64,000 nucleotides of DNA from an uncultured Phascolarctobacterium sp. (lineage in GTDB: Bacteria > Bacillota > Negativicutes > Acidaminococcales > Acidaminococcaceae): the NCBI GenBank assembly GCA_900541915.1, contig UQLS01000004.1:1-64000 (forward strand), read 5' to 3'. Below are positions 52,848 through 63,106 of this stretch, piece after piece; the first letter of the stretch is position 1; every line of letters starts with the position of its first letter. The notes under the pieces were generated by a model, which was given only the letters and a program-made list of their open reading frames with translations, was not told the origin of the DNA and ran no database searches. The translations under genes and the position numbers were made by a program.

Positions 52848-55800
52848 TTAGAAGCTCCACTGTAAGCCGGCGTTGATTTGATAGGTTTCTTCATAATCAT
52901 TGCCCAGAGAAGTTTCTACATCCAGATATGCATAGCTTGTCTTGCTCATTGCTGTTGCAAAGCCAAAGCCGATGTCGCACCAGGTACCTTCATTGCCGTA
53001 GGTTACATCCATGATACCAGTTTTATCATGTGCATAGATATCCTGGTCGCCTAAGAATTCATGGAGCACATCTGCCTTGAAGTATACAGTGCTGCGCTCG
53101 CCAAGGTCTTTGCCCAGTCTGAAGCCTGCACGGGCAATCAGGCTGTTGATCGCATCCAGGCTTACTTCGGTTCCCTGACTAGTGGTGTAATTTGCGTCGG
53201 TTACTCTTGCATATTGCAGCTGTACCTGGGGCTCAAAGTACCAGTTGTTGCCGATATCTTTTTTGCGTCCGTATTCAGCGCTGATGGAGTATACATTGTT
53301 GCTGAAATCGCCGGTAATCTTGTCGCCGCCTCTGTAGAGGGTGAAGTCATTGGAGAGGTGTCCCCATTTAGCTACAAAATCACTGTAATGGCCTTTATCG
53401 CCCAGCCAGGTATCATACAGCCAGATGCCTTTACGGCTTACGTCACCGCTGCCGCCTACGCCGGTGTATTCACTGCTGCCGTCCATGTAGTCGATAGCTG
53501 CGCCGACACGTCTTTCACCATTATCGCATTCCTGTTTTTCATCATAGCCAAGTTCATACATGGTGTTCATGATGCGGAATTCGTTATCTTTGCCAATGCG
53601 GTCATGACGCATGCGTACCCACATGCCCTGATCTTCCTCAGTATTAATGTAGCGAGCTTCACCGAGACGTTTGTTGAGTCTGTCCATGTAAACAGCATTG
53701 CTGTAGTTTACCTTTGACATGTTTACTACGGTCTTACCGCCGTCGGAAATATCTTGTCCCTTAACACTAGTAATATACCAGTTCTGTACACTGTCAGGAT
53801 CTTCCTTAAGATTTTCATCTAACAACATAATATTATTCTTGCTGTTTTCTTCATTTTCATCTCTAAAGAAGTCTTCTACATTACCGTTACCAGGCTTATT
53901 AGTGCCAACCTGTTCTCCATTATAGCCACTATTTTCTTCTGTATTATTCTCATTATATTCGCTATGGTCAACTTCAAATTCCAGGTTATAAATACCGGTG
54001 TCTTTCATAGTTACATTTTCAAATGTAGCTCCACCTTTTACTGTAGCAAAACGCAATACATTGTTTTCATTAATATTTTCAATGCCGTCAATCATATCAT
54101 TGATTACTACATCATATTCACCGGTAGCATTTTTAACATAAAGCATATCGCTTTCTTCGTGATTATCATGATTTAAAGCCATGATAAAAGTTGCATCACT
54201 CTTGCCATCTGCTATACCATTTAAGCTGCCTATTGTAAGGCCATGAGTATCACCATCATAAGCCATATTGATTACAGCATTACCATTTGCCCCACTGATA
54301 TCCAGACTGCTTACCCAACTTTGTCCTGTAAGGTACCATTTAGAGCCTTCGCCCATAGCAACACTTACAGTACCGCCTTCTATAATTTCATTACTAAATG
54401 CGGGGTTATAGAAGTTTTCATGATTTTTAGCATCATTGCCATAACCTGCATCACCATAATCATCAGCACGACCATACCAGGTACCACCAGTTCCAAGGTC
54501 AAGTTCCAGTATACCGCCATTAGCTGCAAGAGCATTGCCCATCATATCAAGTCCGCTGCCCTTTACGCTGTTAACTTGAATAAGACCACCATAACCGGAA
54601 ACAAGGTCACCTTTGATGAAGCTATGCAAAATACCATCACCGCTATTTTTATAGTCAAGATTTACTGTACTGCGGTCTGCATCTTTAATATATGCTAAAG
54701 CTCCGGTTTCCGGATCTTTAAACTCATCCAGAACATTTCCATCACTATCTGTAATAACGCCGGTACCAGCAGTTATAGCAATACCGCGTGCATTACCTTT
54801 TATACCATCTGTATATTCACCGGAATTACTTGCTAAAATATATGTTTGACCTTCAATATTGATTTTACCGCCCTGTTGTGCCCAGATAGTACGCTCGCTG
54901 TCGTCCTTATGTTCATCTCCAGTTTGGAACTCAAAATCAGTAACAATATAGTTTACTCCATCTTCTCCAGCTTTGATATCAATTGTACCATTATTTTGAG
55001 CATAAAGCGCCGCTACCACATGATTCCTACCTTCTGCCTCAGAACCATGAGCGGAAGAACGAATAATATTACTTCCACTACCTTTTTTTATCACATTACC
55101 ATTTTCATCTATAATATTATGATCTAAAGTTACAACAGTACCAGCATCTTTAGCATAAATAACACCTGCAAGCATGTTATCACCAGCAGTTGCATTTAAG
55201 TTAACCTGAGCTTTACTACTTGCTTGAACTGCATGTCCGCTGCCATAACCTTGATCATCAACAGCAACATTTAAGAAGTTAACTGTTCCGTCCAAGCCGA
55301 CATTACCACTATTAGCAAATATGCCATACGCATCAGCAGCAATATGATTTAAATCAGCATTTAACTTAATAGTACCATTAGCTTCTGACCATAAACCAGT
55401 ATTTGCTATAATCAAATTATTCACTGCAGCATCAGAATTAACTGCACCGCCAGCAGCACGTACAGCCGTTCCTTCAGATACAATGAGATTTGTTCCATTA
55501 GTAGAATCTATATCTGATAAGGTATTGACACCACTTGACATAACAGCTGTAGAATAACCATAAATTGTATTATTACCTGCGCTGCTTATGGTCACGTTGG
55601 AATTATTGCTATCGCTTCCGGTATTATTCCAAGCATAAACGCCATAACCAGTAGAACTAATATTTGTATTTCCGGCAGCTGTAATATCAACGTCACTGTT
55701 TGTGGATAAAACACCATATGAATAGCCCTTATAACCATCTGCTATTACAGATATATTATTTCCTGTAACATCAACTGTATTCCCTTTACCATAATTATCC

Positions 55801-57605
55801 GCATATATTCCATATGCTAAATTCTTCTCATTTTCACTTACAGCACTCACAGTTATATTTTTACCTGTCACTTCAGTGTTTACCGTAAAGCCATAAGTAC
55901 TGGTAAAGATGCCAGCAATATGGTCAGTCGAAACATACTGTGCAGCATCATTATAGGCACTTAAAACAATATCGCCATCTGCAACTAACCTGCCACTGCT
56001 GTTTTGGTTAGTATTAGATACATGTACAGCTTCTGTTGTTTTATTACCTTTTGCATAGACATAAATTCCTCCGCCATCACCTGCATTTGTAGCATTAATA
56101 TCGAAAGAAGCATTTTGGGCATATGCCGCATAAGACTGAGCACCGCTTGATTTGATAATAACACCATATCCATCATCATTTTTACCTGTGGAAGTAATAT
56201 CAATTACTGATGCATTTCCCGTTGAATTTATCTCATTTGCCCTAATGCCATAATTAGCAGAATCCATACTTTTAAACTCATCTTTAGAATCAATATATAC
56301 ATAACCATCAGCATCAACATCAACACGAGAAGAATTTTGAGCATCTACGCCCATGATATTATTTTGTTTTCCTTCAACTTGTGATTGTGCAGTAATAATA
56401 ACATTTTTTCCAGAATCGATTGTTGCAATACCTTCTTTCTGGACCTGAATCCCCCAAACTCCACTTGGTCCAGTAGCACCAACATCAGGAGCACCAGTAA
56501 TAACATCAATCACTATGTCCCCTTTTGAAGTTGTCAGTGATACATCGCCACCTTTTTGGTTGCTTGTTGTTGAACCAACATTAATGCCATGAGCATAGGT
56601 TCCTTCAGTTTCGACTGTAACTTTTAAATCACCTTCAGTACTGGTAATATCTACTTTGCCATCATTATCCGCATATATGCCATTTACAGAATCCCTATTA
56701 TTAGCATCATTTACGGAAATAATATTTTCTTTAGCATTTAATATAACATTAGAATCACTGCCGACAGCTTTTACACCATCATCATCAGCATTTACTTTAT
56801 TTAATGCTCCACCAGTAAGTTGAATAATACCACTTTCAGCAACAACGCCATCTCTACTGCCTGTAACTACAATTCCCTGTCCGGCAGTAATTTCGGTAAT
56901 ACCACTCGTATTATGGATACCAGCATAATTTACATCCGTTTTTTCCTTATCATTAGCAGTAATCGTTACAAAACCTACAGCATCAATATCTACTTGTTCT
57001 GATTCATTATTTATGCCATTGCCGTTAGCAGCAGAAACAGTAATATTTCCGCCTTCTATAATAACCTGACCATTTTCATTTATAATACCATCCTGATAAG
57101 GCTTTATGCCTTGACTAGAATCTGTACTTATATTGATAACGCTATTTTCCGATCCATATATTGTTACACTGCCAAGTTTGTTGTCTATACCTTGACCTTT
57201 AGCAATAATAGTAAGGCCGTCAACCTTTCTTTTATCAGAACCAATATTCACTATGCCGTAGCCACCCTCAGCACCAACATACAATCCATTCTCTCCTGCA
57301 TCAATGCTCACATTATTAGCCCAAATATCAACTGTCGCACCTTCACTGTAACCTGCTTCTATACCATTATAAGTAGTATTAACAGTTAAATCACCATTTA
57401 TAACATTTACAGTGCCTTTAGGCCCAATACCTACACTACTACCAGCATTAACAATCAAATTATCACCATTGTCAACAATCTTTTCTCCATTCCATCCTTC
57501 ACCCCATAAAGGACCACTTGTCTGATCCGCCGCCCATACCGGCACGCTGACGCTGGCAGCCATCAAACCAAGTATTATAGCTTTTTCTAAATTTTTCCGT
57601 TTCAT
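52848..57605 (-). CDS. Giant autotransporter 3
   Basis: A 1585-residue autotransporter. Signal peptide 1-25 (MKRKNLEKAII...SVPVWA); a passenger of about 1,150 residues built of repeated GIYADN-x-G-x-V-D-I-T rungs, so a very long beta-helix; a pertactin-like junction near 1100-1280; and a classical PF03797-type barrel of about 275 residues ending INAGLQWSF. The barrel is a different type from those of autotransporters 1, 2 and 4. The ATG at 57605 has GGGAG. Adhesion or biofilm roles are usual; no catalytic motif was seen. Confidence 0.92.
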   Translation of the reverse strand: MKRKNLEKAIILGLMAASVSVPVWAADQTSGPLWGEGWNGEKIVDNGDNLIVNAGSSVGIGPKGTVNVINGDLTVNTTYNGIEAGYSEGATVDIWANNVSIDAGENGLYVGAEGGYGIVNIGSDKRKVDGLTIIAKGQGIDNKLGSVTIYGSENSVINISTDSSQGIKPYQDGIINENGQVIIEGGNITVSAANGNGINNESEQVDIDAVGFVTITANDKEKTDVNYAGIHNTSGITEITAGQGIVVTGSRDGVVAESGIIQLTGGALNKVNADDDGVKAVGSDSNVILNAKENIISVNDANNRDSVNGIYADNDGKVDITSTEGDLKVTVETEGTYAHGINVGSTTSNQKGGDVSLTTSKGDIVIDVITGAPDVGATGPSGVWGIQVQKEGIATIDSGKNVIITAQSQVEGKQNNIMGVDAQNSSRVDVDADGYVYIDSKDEFKSMDSANYGIRANEINSTGNASVIDITSTGKNDDGYGVIIKSSGAQSYAAYAQNASFDINATNAGDGGGIYVYAKGNKTTEAVHVSNTNQNSSGRLVADGDIVLSAYNDAAQYVSTDHIAGIFTSTYGFTVNTEVTGKNITVSAVSENEKNLAYGIYADNYGKGNTVDVTGNNISVIADGYKGYSYGVLSTNSDVDITAAGNTNISSTGYGVYAWNNTGSDSNNSNVTISSAGNNTIYGYSTAVMSSGVNTLSDIDSTNGTNLIVSEGTAVRAAGGAVNSDAAVNNLIIANTGLWSEANGTIKLNADLNHIAADAYGIFANSGNVGLDGTVNFLNVAVDDQGYGSGHAVQASSKAQVNLNATAGDNMLAGVIYAKDAGTVVTLDHNIIDENGNVIKKGSGSNIIRSSAHGSEAEGRNHVVAALYAQNNGTIDIKAGEDGVNYIVTDFEFQTGDEHKDDSERTIWAQQGGKINIEGQTYILASNSGEYTDGIKGNARGIAITAGTGVITDSDGNVLDEFKDPETGALAYIKDADRSTVNLDYKNSGDGILHSFIKGDLVSGYGGLIQVNSVKGSGLDMMGNALAANGGILELDLGTGGTWYGRADDYGDAGYGNDAKNHENFYNPAFSNEIIEGGTVSVAMGEGSKWYLTGQSWVSSLDISGANGNAVINMAYDGDTHGLTIGSLNGIADGKSDATFIMALNHDNHEESDMLYVKNATGEYDVVINDMIDGIENINENNVLRFATVKGGATFENVTMKDTGIYNLEFEVDHSEYNENNTEENSGYNGEQVGTNKPGNGNVEDFFRDENEENSKNNIMLLDENLKEDPDSVQNWYITSVKGQDISDGGKTVVNMSKVNYSNAVYMDRLNKRLGEARYINTEEDQGMWVRMRHDRIGKDNEFRIMNTMYELGYDEKQECDNGERRVGAAIDYMDGSSEYTGVGGSGDVSRKGIWLYDTWLGDKGHYSDFVAKWGHLSNDFTLYRGGDKITGDFSNNVYSISAEYGRKKDIGNNWYFEPQVQLQYARVTDANYTTSQGTEVSLDAINSLIARAGFRLGKDLGERSTVYFKADVLHEFLGDQDIYAHDKTGIMDVTYGNEGTWCDIGFGFATAMSKTSYAYLDVETSLGNDYEETYQINAGLQWSF

Positions 57606-57802
57606 AATATCAGTCTCCCTTAAAACCTTTTTATTCGATGCTTATTTCGCAGATAATTCTGCTGCTATTGCACTTTAATAATATCACTTTTATCTCACAA
57701 TTTTCACACATCTTTCGCAAACATTATATTTGTGTCGCAAATATATCTTATCGATAATTATTACTAATAATTTACAATTAAATATGTTTTAAACATTACA
57801 AA

Positions 57803-57839
57803 AAAGACTGTAGCCAGTTAAAAACTGGCTACAGTCTTT
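57803..57839. terminator. Terminator of the LytTR two-component genes
   Basis: AAAGACTGTAGCCAGTT pairs with AACTGGCTACAGTCTTT; a perfect stem. Confidence 0.8.
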
Positions 57840-57864
57840 ATGATTTCTTCCTATATATTGTTAT

Positions 57865-58575
57865 TTATTTTGCCATCCTGTCAAAAAGCCACTGCATATA
57901 CCGCCGCTTAATATCAGCAGCGCCGCTGCGTCTGATAGGCACCGTCATACCGCCGCGCATATAAAAGTCAAAATCACGCACTTCTTCCACATACTCCGGA
58001 TTGATGACAAAGCTTCTGTGCACCTGCCAGAACTGCTCCTCCGGCAAAAGCTCCAGCAGACCGCTGAGACTGATGCTGGCTTCATATTTACCCTGCAGCG
58101 TGTGGATATGGCATTTTTTGTCGATAACCTCTACTGCCACTACCTGCCGCAGATTCAGCGTCAGCTGATGACGGCCCACGGGCACTGTAATTTGCTGGCG
58201 GGCAGCAAAGATACCGCCTTTTTCCAACGCACGCAGCATTTTTTCCTGCGTTACGGGCTTCAGCAGATAATACGCCGCCTGCACATCGTAGCTTTCGCTG
58301 GCAAATTCGTTGCTGCTGCTCAAAAAGATAAGTGAAAAGCTATTGCCGTATCTTTCGCGCAGTTCTTTGGCAAAATCCGTTCCCAGCGACGAACCCATAA
58401 AAATATCCAGCACGATAATATCCGCATGCTCGCGCCGCAGATATTCCCGGCATTCTTCCAACGCAGTAAAGCAGTGCACCTCTGCCTGTACCTGCCTGCT
58501 GCGGCAAATTTCTTCTATTATATTCTTTGCTGCTGCAACTTCCTGCAGCACATCATCACATATAACTATCTTCAT
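57865..58575 (-). CDS. LytTR-family response regulator
   Basis: A 236-residue two-component regulator: receiver domain with DD at the N-terminus (ICDDVLQE), phospho-acceptor Asp in IIVLDIFMG and Lys in LLKPV, then a LytTR DNA-binding domain (CHIHTLQGKYEASISLSGLLELLP...VHRSFVINPEYVEEV). This type often controls surface proteins and peptides. The ATG at 58575 overlaps the kinase end region and has GAGG. Next to autotransporter 3, a plausible but unproven target. Confidence 0.92.
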   Translation of the reverse strand: MKIVICDDVLQEVAAAKNIIEEICRSRQVQAEVHCFTALEECREYLRREHADIIVLDIFMGSSLGTDFAKELRERYGNSFSLIFLSSSNEFASESYDVQAAYYLLKPVTQEKMLRALEKGGIFAARQQITVPVGRHQLTLNLRQVVAVEVIDKKCHIHTLQGKYEASISLSGLLELLPEEQFWQVHRSFVINPEYVEEVRDFDFYMRGGMTVPIRRSGAADIKRRYMQWLFDRMAK

Positions 58576-58578
58576 GGC

Positions 58579-59877
58579 TTACAGATCCTCTAAAATCTTC
58601 CTGTTAGCTATAGCAGCGGACACGCTGAAAACATCCTCACTGACAGTAAAATCCAGATAACCGCCGCATTTCTGCACAATGGAGCGCACATTTTCCAGTC
58701 CCAGTCCCGGCTGCTCAAAGCCGAGCTTGGACGAATAGAACCTGCCTTCTTCCCGGCGCAGCTGTCCGTCAAAGCTGTTGGCAACCTTCACCAGCAGCAT
58801 ACCTCCGGCAACGGCAATATGCACATCCACATATCTTTTCTGCGGCGCTTTGGCAGCTGCCTCAACAGCATTTTCCAGCAGATTGCCTACGATGATGGCA
58901 ATGCACACGTCGTCTGCCCGCACTTCCTGCTGCGGCAGCACTACCCGCATATCTATGCCCTGGCGCTGACCCTCTGCCTGCCAGTGACCAACCAGCGCGT
59001 CAATAACATTACTGCCGCTGAGGGCGATTTTGCTACCCTGCTCACTGAACTCAGCCATTTTGCCCAGAAAAGAACGCAGCTTATCATACTGGCCGCTGTC
59101 CAGATATTCGCCTGCCATAAGGGTAAAATGACGCAGGTCATGGCGCAGCCGCCGCAGATTCTGCCAGTTTTCAACAATAGAATTATAATGGCTCACCTCT
59201 GCCCGGCGCACACGCTCCAGCGTCTGCAGCTGCAGGCTTTTTACCGTACTGAGTCTGATTTCGCGTACCATTTCACCTAACAGGTACAAAAACCAGATAA
59301 CCGGCAGGCAATAGAGCACCCGCTGCAGAAAATCCATCCAGATAACATTGCGGTCATAGTCGCGCACCAGTATCTGCGCCAGCAGGCTGGTAAACAGGAT
59401 AATAATGACGCTGTTGGTAATGCGCGTCACACTGACCTCGAAAAAAGCATCTCTGCTGCGGTCGATAAACCTCCGCACCCGCTTATACAGCAGCGCCGAC
59501 AGCACAATCAGCAGCACATCCGACGCCCAAAAGCCCGGTACACCATGCAAGTCCACCAAAAGCAGCACCAGCGTCTGCACTACTACGAAGAAATTATCCA
59601 GCGCCAGCCAGACAATAATCTTCTTTCTCATCATGCCCTTAACCATGATAAGGAAGAGGGCAACATACATAAGCGGAAAACCATACAGAGCAGGCAAACC
59701 AATCTGTCTGCCATCAGCCAGGTACACGGCAAACTCTACCAGCATGGCTGCAGCGGTTGCCAGCCAGTACACACGGCTGCTCCAACGCAGACGGTCGCGG
59801 AATACATAGCCGCGTATCCAGGACATAGGCAGCTGCCGGGCGATAATAAATATCAGTATAAAAAAATCTTCCAGCAT
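58579..59877 (-). CDS. GHKL-type sensor histidine kinase (AgrC-like)
   Basis: A 432-residue membrane kinase with about six N-terminal helices, a LRRLRHDLRHFTLM phospho-acceptor segment (the H-D-x-R-H type of AgrC-like kinases), N-box VGNLLENAVEAA and GLGLENVR glycine box. Partner of the LytTR regulator downstream, four bases apart. Such kinases typically sense peptides or membrane state; no cognate peptide gene was seen. ATG at 59877 follows GGAGG. Confidence 0.92.
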   Translation of the reverse strand: MLEDFFILIFIIARQLPMSWIRGYVFRDRLRWSSRVYWLATAAAMLVEFAVYLADGRQIGLPALYGFPLMYVALFLIMVKGMMRKKIIVWLALDNFFVVVQTLVLLLVDLHGVPGFWASDVLLIVLSALLYKRVRRFIDRSRDAFFEVSVTRITNSVIIILFTSLLAQILVRDYDRNVIWMDFLQRVLYCLPVIWFLYLLGEMVREIRLSTVKSLQLQTLERVRRAEVSHYNSIVENWQNLRRLRHDLRHFTLMAGEYLDSGQYDKLRSFLGKMAEFSEQGSKIALSGSNVIDALVGHWQAEGQRQGIDMRVVLPQQEVRADDVCIAIIVGNLLENAVEAAAKAPQKRYVDVHIAVAGGMLLVKVANSFDGQLRREEGRFYSSKLGFEQPGLGLENVRSIVQKCGGYLDFTVSEDVFSVSAAIANRKILEDL

Positions 59878-59913
59878 AATCCTCCGAAAATATTACAATA
59901 AAGCCTTTTTTAT

Positions 59914-59919
59914 ATTATA
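59914..59919 (-). promoter_or_regulatory. Extended -10 promoter of the two-component operon
   Basis: TGA-TATAAT on the minus strand, about 37 bases before the kinase ATG; no clear -35. Confidence 0.5.
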
Positions 59920-59997
59920 TCATTTTTTACCGGCTTTAGGTATATTTATAAATCAGAAAATTATACACTTGACGTATAAACAATAATTCAGCTATTT

Positions 59998-60234
59998 CTA
60001 CCAGCTTGCCAGCACACAGCTAAGCTCGCTTTCAGGTATCTCAAGGGCCTGAAAAATCTTGTACAGTACCAGCACCGTTACATTCGCTCTCCCGTTTTCT
60101 ACTGAATGCAGATATCTCCCGCTGATACCTGTCAGCTTGGACAGCATTTGCAGCGTGTATTTTCTGATATGGCGATAATTTTGAATCAACAGACCTATCT
60201 CTTCCAGTTTTCTTGTAAATCTATTCTTTTTCAT
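59998..60234 (-). CDS. Small XRE-family regulator
   Basis: A 78-residue single-domain helix-turn-helix protein (YTLQMLSKLTGISGRYLHSVENGRANVTVLVLYKIFQAL). The true start is ATG 60234, seven or so bases after GGAGGGG; the longer frame lies in the control region. A palindrome just upstream suggests self-repression. Confidence 0.8.
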   Translation of the reverse strand: MKKNRFTRKLEEIGLLIQNYRHIRKYTLQMLSKLTGISGRYLHSVENGRANVTVLVLYKIFQALEIPESELSCVLASW

Positions 60235-60251
60235 AAAGCCCCTCCTTGTGC

Positions 60252-60270
60252 GTACAAGATATAATTGTAC
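60252..60270. promoter_or_regulatory. Operator candidate upstream of the small XRE gene
   Basis: GTACAA-N7-TTGTAC, with a further CGTAC/TTGT half beside it, 18 bases before the start codon and overlapping a TACAAT -10-like box. Confidence 0.45.
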
Positions 60271-60436
60271 AGTATTTTCAGAATTTTTACACTTATATGG
60301 AATTATATTTCTATATACTGGATTTTGCACCTTCTATCTGTCATAATGACGTTGCATGCAGCGCCAAAGTGCGGACGTCCGCCAACATTTAGGAAAAGAG
60401 GTCCTTGCCATCACTAATACCAAAGCAAAATACACC

Positions 60437-60988
60437 ATGCTTACTGCTGACCAGCTTCAGGAGCTTATTTGCCAAGCGCAGCAGAACTCTGCCGCAGCCA
60501 CAGACAGACTGTGCGAAGCCTTCCGTCCCCTTATCTACCGCGAATGCAGCCGAGAAAGTATCTACCGCGTTTTAGGAGAAGATGCCGTAAGCATTGCCTG
60601 GGAAATCTTTCTGCGTTTTATCCGCCGCTATAACGGCTGTGACTTTATCAACCTGCCGGGGCTGATTCGCTGTCACATCCATTACGAGCTGCTGCACCAG
60701 TTAAGCAGAGCCGCCCGTCAAAGCGCCAGCGAAGTGCAGGATGACGGCAGCATTGCCGAACAGCTTGCTCAGGCTAACGATGAGCTGCAGCGCCTTACCC
60801 TGCGGCTGGGCATTCAGCAGGCGTTTACTGCCCTTACTCCTCTGCAGCAGGCCATTATCAGCGCCTCCTGTCTGCAAAAGCAGCCGACCAGACTGCTCAG
60901 CAAACGTTACAACTGTACCTGCGCCAACATTCTCAAGCATCGCCGACGTGGACTGCAGCATCTGCGCAGCGCCCTTACTGACGACTAA
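60437..60988 (+). CDS. Sigma-70-like factor, small and divergent
   Basis: About 183 residues from the ATG at 60437. Residues 1-75 resemble sigma region 2 (ATDRLCEAFRPLIYRECSRE...DAVSIAWEIFLRFIRRY) and the C-terminus resembles region 4 (LTPLQQAIISASCLQKQPTRLLSKRYNCTCANILKHRRRGLQHLR). No good ribosome binding site precedes any ATG; an upstream ATG at 60356 would add 27 residues. It could be an ECF-like sigma factor or a helix-turn-helix relative. It converges on autotransporter 4. Confidence 0.65.
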   Translation: MLTADQLQELICQAQQNSAAATDRLCEAFRPLIYRECSRESIYRVLGEDAVSIAWEIFLRFIRRYNGCDFINLPGLIRCHIHYELLHQLSRAARQSASEVQDDGSIAEQLAQANDELQRLTLRLGIQQAFTALTPLQQAIISASCLQKQPTRLLSKRYNCTCANILKHRRRGLQHLRSALTDD

Positions 60989-60991
60989 ACA

Positions 60992-61033
60992 AAAAGCACC
61001 CAGACACTGCCTGTCAGTGTCCTGGGTGCTTTT
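60992..61033. terminator. Bidirectional terminator between sigma-like gene and autotransporter 4
   Basis: AAAAGCACCCAG-ACACTG pairs with CAGTGTCCTGGGTGCTTTT with one bulge. Confidence 0.8.
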
Positions 61034-61044
61034 ACTGTTTTTAC

Positions 61045-62715
61045 TTAGAAGCTGTACACAGCCTGTACGCTGCCGCTGATGCCTTCCTGCATGCCTGCGT
61101 AGCCTCTGACGTTGGCGTCAAAGTACCACGGAGATGCTTTGCCCGGAGTATAGCGGAAGCCCACTTCGCCAATCACCGTACTTCCCTCTAATGACGGAGT
61201 GTACATAGCATAGTGGTTGGCCGTGCCGCCTGCGTCGCCGCTGAATTCATATTCCCACGCCAGTCCGTAGTAGCTGGTAAGCTTTTCGCCCTGCTGCTCG
61301 CTGAAACGCGCGCCGATGCGCAGCTTGTCGCTGTCTACGGAATCAAAGTCGAATACGTCATTGGCAATTTTTACGCTGTCGCCTTCATGGTGAGTATGGA
61401 AGTATTTGCCGTAGATGTCCCACGCTTTGCCGTTATCCAGCTTGATGATTTTTCCGATGCCGATATGGGCGCCGTAGTAAGCATTTTCTGTCTTGAAGCC
61501 ATATCTATTCTCTGCAAATTCCAGTACGTTGCTTACTTCGTTCTTCGCCGTGCCCGCACGCAGGGATGCTTCGGTGTAGACGCCGCTCGTCTGTTCCCAG
61601 CGCATGAGCAGGCCGCCGCCGTTGTAGACTACGTTGCCGTCGCCGCGGAAGGAAGTGCCGTTAAAGTCGTTATAGGTATTGTAATTACCGCCGCCGTTTT
61701 CAAAGAAAGCGCCGTAGCTGAATTTGCCTGCGTTTAAGTCTTTGGTCTTGGCAACGCCGACGATGCCGTTCCAGCCGTTGATGTCTACATAGCTGCCCGT
61801 ATCATATTTGCTGTTGTTGCCGCTTACAGTGGCAAAGGTGCTGATGCCCGCTTCTGCTTCCTGCAGGCTGTTAATGCTGTCAGACACAGCTTCCGCGCCC
61901 TGATTGACGAAGGCTGCCGCTGCGGCTCTGCTTTCTGTGGTGATGGCGGTCTGGTCGCTGGCACGGACGCTGGTAGGATTGATATAGATATTTTGATTAT
62001 CTTTACCAATCTCACCGCTGACTGTCAGCGCCACGCCTGCCTGGATATTTTCTGCTTTTATGAGATTATTGCAGTTATGGATACCATTTTCAACAAAGAC
62101 AAAGTCTGTTGTCTTGCCTGCGGCTAAATCCAGCCCGCCTGTCAACGCCTTAACCTCAATACCTCCATCATCTCCATTAAAATTTCGTAAAAGCTTTATC
62201 TCACCGCTCCAACCATTAATGATGAGTTTGTTGTCTGTTTGTCCTTCATGAGCAGAATAGACTAAATACCCCCACAATTCTGCCTGGCTTACATCAGCCG
62301 TACCCGATAAGGTAATACTATTATCACTAACCGAACCTGAGTAAGAATAACCGCCCACAACGACACCTGTAACCGTACCTCCGCTGATATTTACCGTGTT
62401 CTTTACAGCATTTCCATTTTCCGCATAGCCGCCGTAGACATTTCCTACCGTACCACCGCTGACAGTAACCTTGTTCTTTGCAGCATCACCATTCTCCGCA
62501 TGGCCGCCAATAACGCCATGATCCAAATCACTGTCGATAATAACCACATTATCAGCAGCGCCTTTGCTGCCCACATAAAATATATTACTATCAATTTTTA
62601 TAGTACCTTCACTCAACCCGCTGTTAGCCTGCGCCGCCAAGGGCAGTACAAAGCCTCCCAGCCCTATCGCCAGTACGCTGGCTAATACCTTCTGCGCCAG
62701 TATCGCTTTCTTCAT
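61045..62715 (-). CDS. Autotransporter 4
   Basis: A 556-residue autotransporter. Signal peptide 1-30 (MKKAILAQKVL...LAAQA), a short passenger of YGGYAENGNAVKNTVNISGG-like rungs repeated about three times, a linker module with INGWSGEIKLLRNF, and a barrel of about 280 residues ending GSVQAVYSF. The ATG at 62715 has AAGGAAGTGG upstream; a longer frame is unsupported. It shares barrel and linker module with autotransporters 1 and 2 and is the shortest of the four. Confidence 0.9.
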   Translation of the reverse strand: MKKAILAQKVLASVLAIGLGGFVLPLAAQANSGLSEGTIKIDSNIFYVGSKGAADNVVIIDSDLDHGVIGGHAENGDAAKNKVTVSGGTVGNVYGGYAENGNAVKNTVNISGGTVTGVVVGGYSYSGSVSDNSITLSGTADVSQAELWGYLVYSAHEGQTDNKLIINGWSGEIKLLRNFNGDDGGIEVKALTGGLDLAAGKTTDFVFVENGIHNCNNLIKAENIQAGVALTVSGEIGKDNQNIYINPTSVRASDQTAITTESRAAAAAFVNQGAEAVSDSINSLQEAEAGISTFATVSGNNSKYDTGSYVDINGWNGIVGVAKTKDLNAGKFSYGAFFENGGGNYNTYNDFNGTSFRGDGNVVYNGGGLLMRWEQTSGVYTEASLRAGTAKNEVSNVLEFAENRYGFKTENAYYGAHIGIGKIIKLDNGKAWDIYGKYFHTHHEGDSVKIANDVFDFDSVDSDKLRIGARFSEQQGEKLTSYYGLAWEYEFSGDAGGTANHYAMYTPSLEGSTVIGEVGFRYTPGKASPWYFDANVRGYAGMQEGISGSVQAVYSF

Positions 62716-63089
62716 ATCATCCACTTCCTTTCGCCTGTACATTAACAAAATTTATCTTTACTTAATTATCTTTAATTAGAGTATAACATGCACATCTCCT
62801 GCAGCACAAAACAGATTTTTTGCAGCTGCACAGAGTGGTATTTTCTGTAACGTATTTTACACAGCTCCTGTCAGTCAGCACTTAAACTAAGTTTACTGCT
62901 TTTATGCACAAGGTTGGTAATGCTTACGCATTACCTGTTTAGGGACCTGCTGCGCCGAAGAAAAAAAGAAAAAGAAAAAAAGAAGCTCACCCTTCTAATG
63001 GCATGGCGTGGCGCAAAAAAGAACCTGCGCAAGAAAAATTTTTTACACACTGGTTCTGTTTTTGCCCTTTACCGCCCATTTAAAGAGTG
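62716..63089. other. Intergenic region with palindrome and purine tract
   Basis: Divergent control region of autotransporter 4 and the amidase gene. It holds the perfect hairpin GGTAATGC-TTAC-GCATTACC (62916-62935) and an almost pure A/G tract of about 30 bases (about 62956-62985). No further ORF with a ribosome binding site was seen. Confidence 0.4.
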
Positions 63090-63106
63090 AAAGGACGTGA
63101 TACAAC

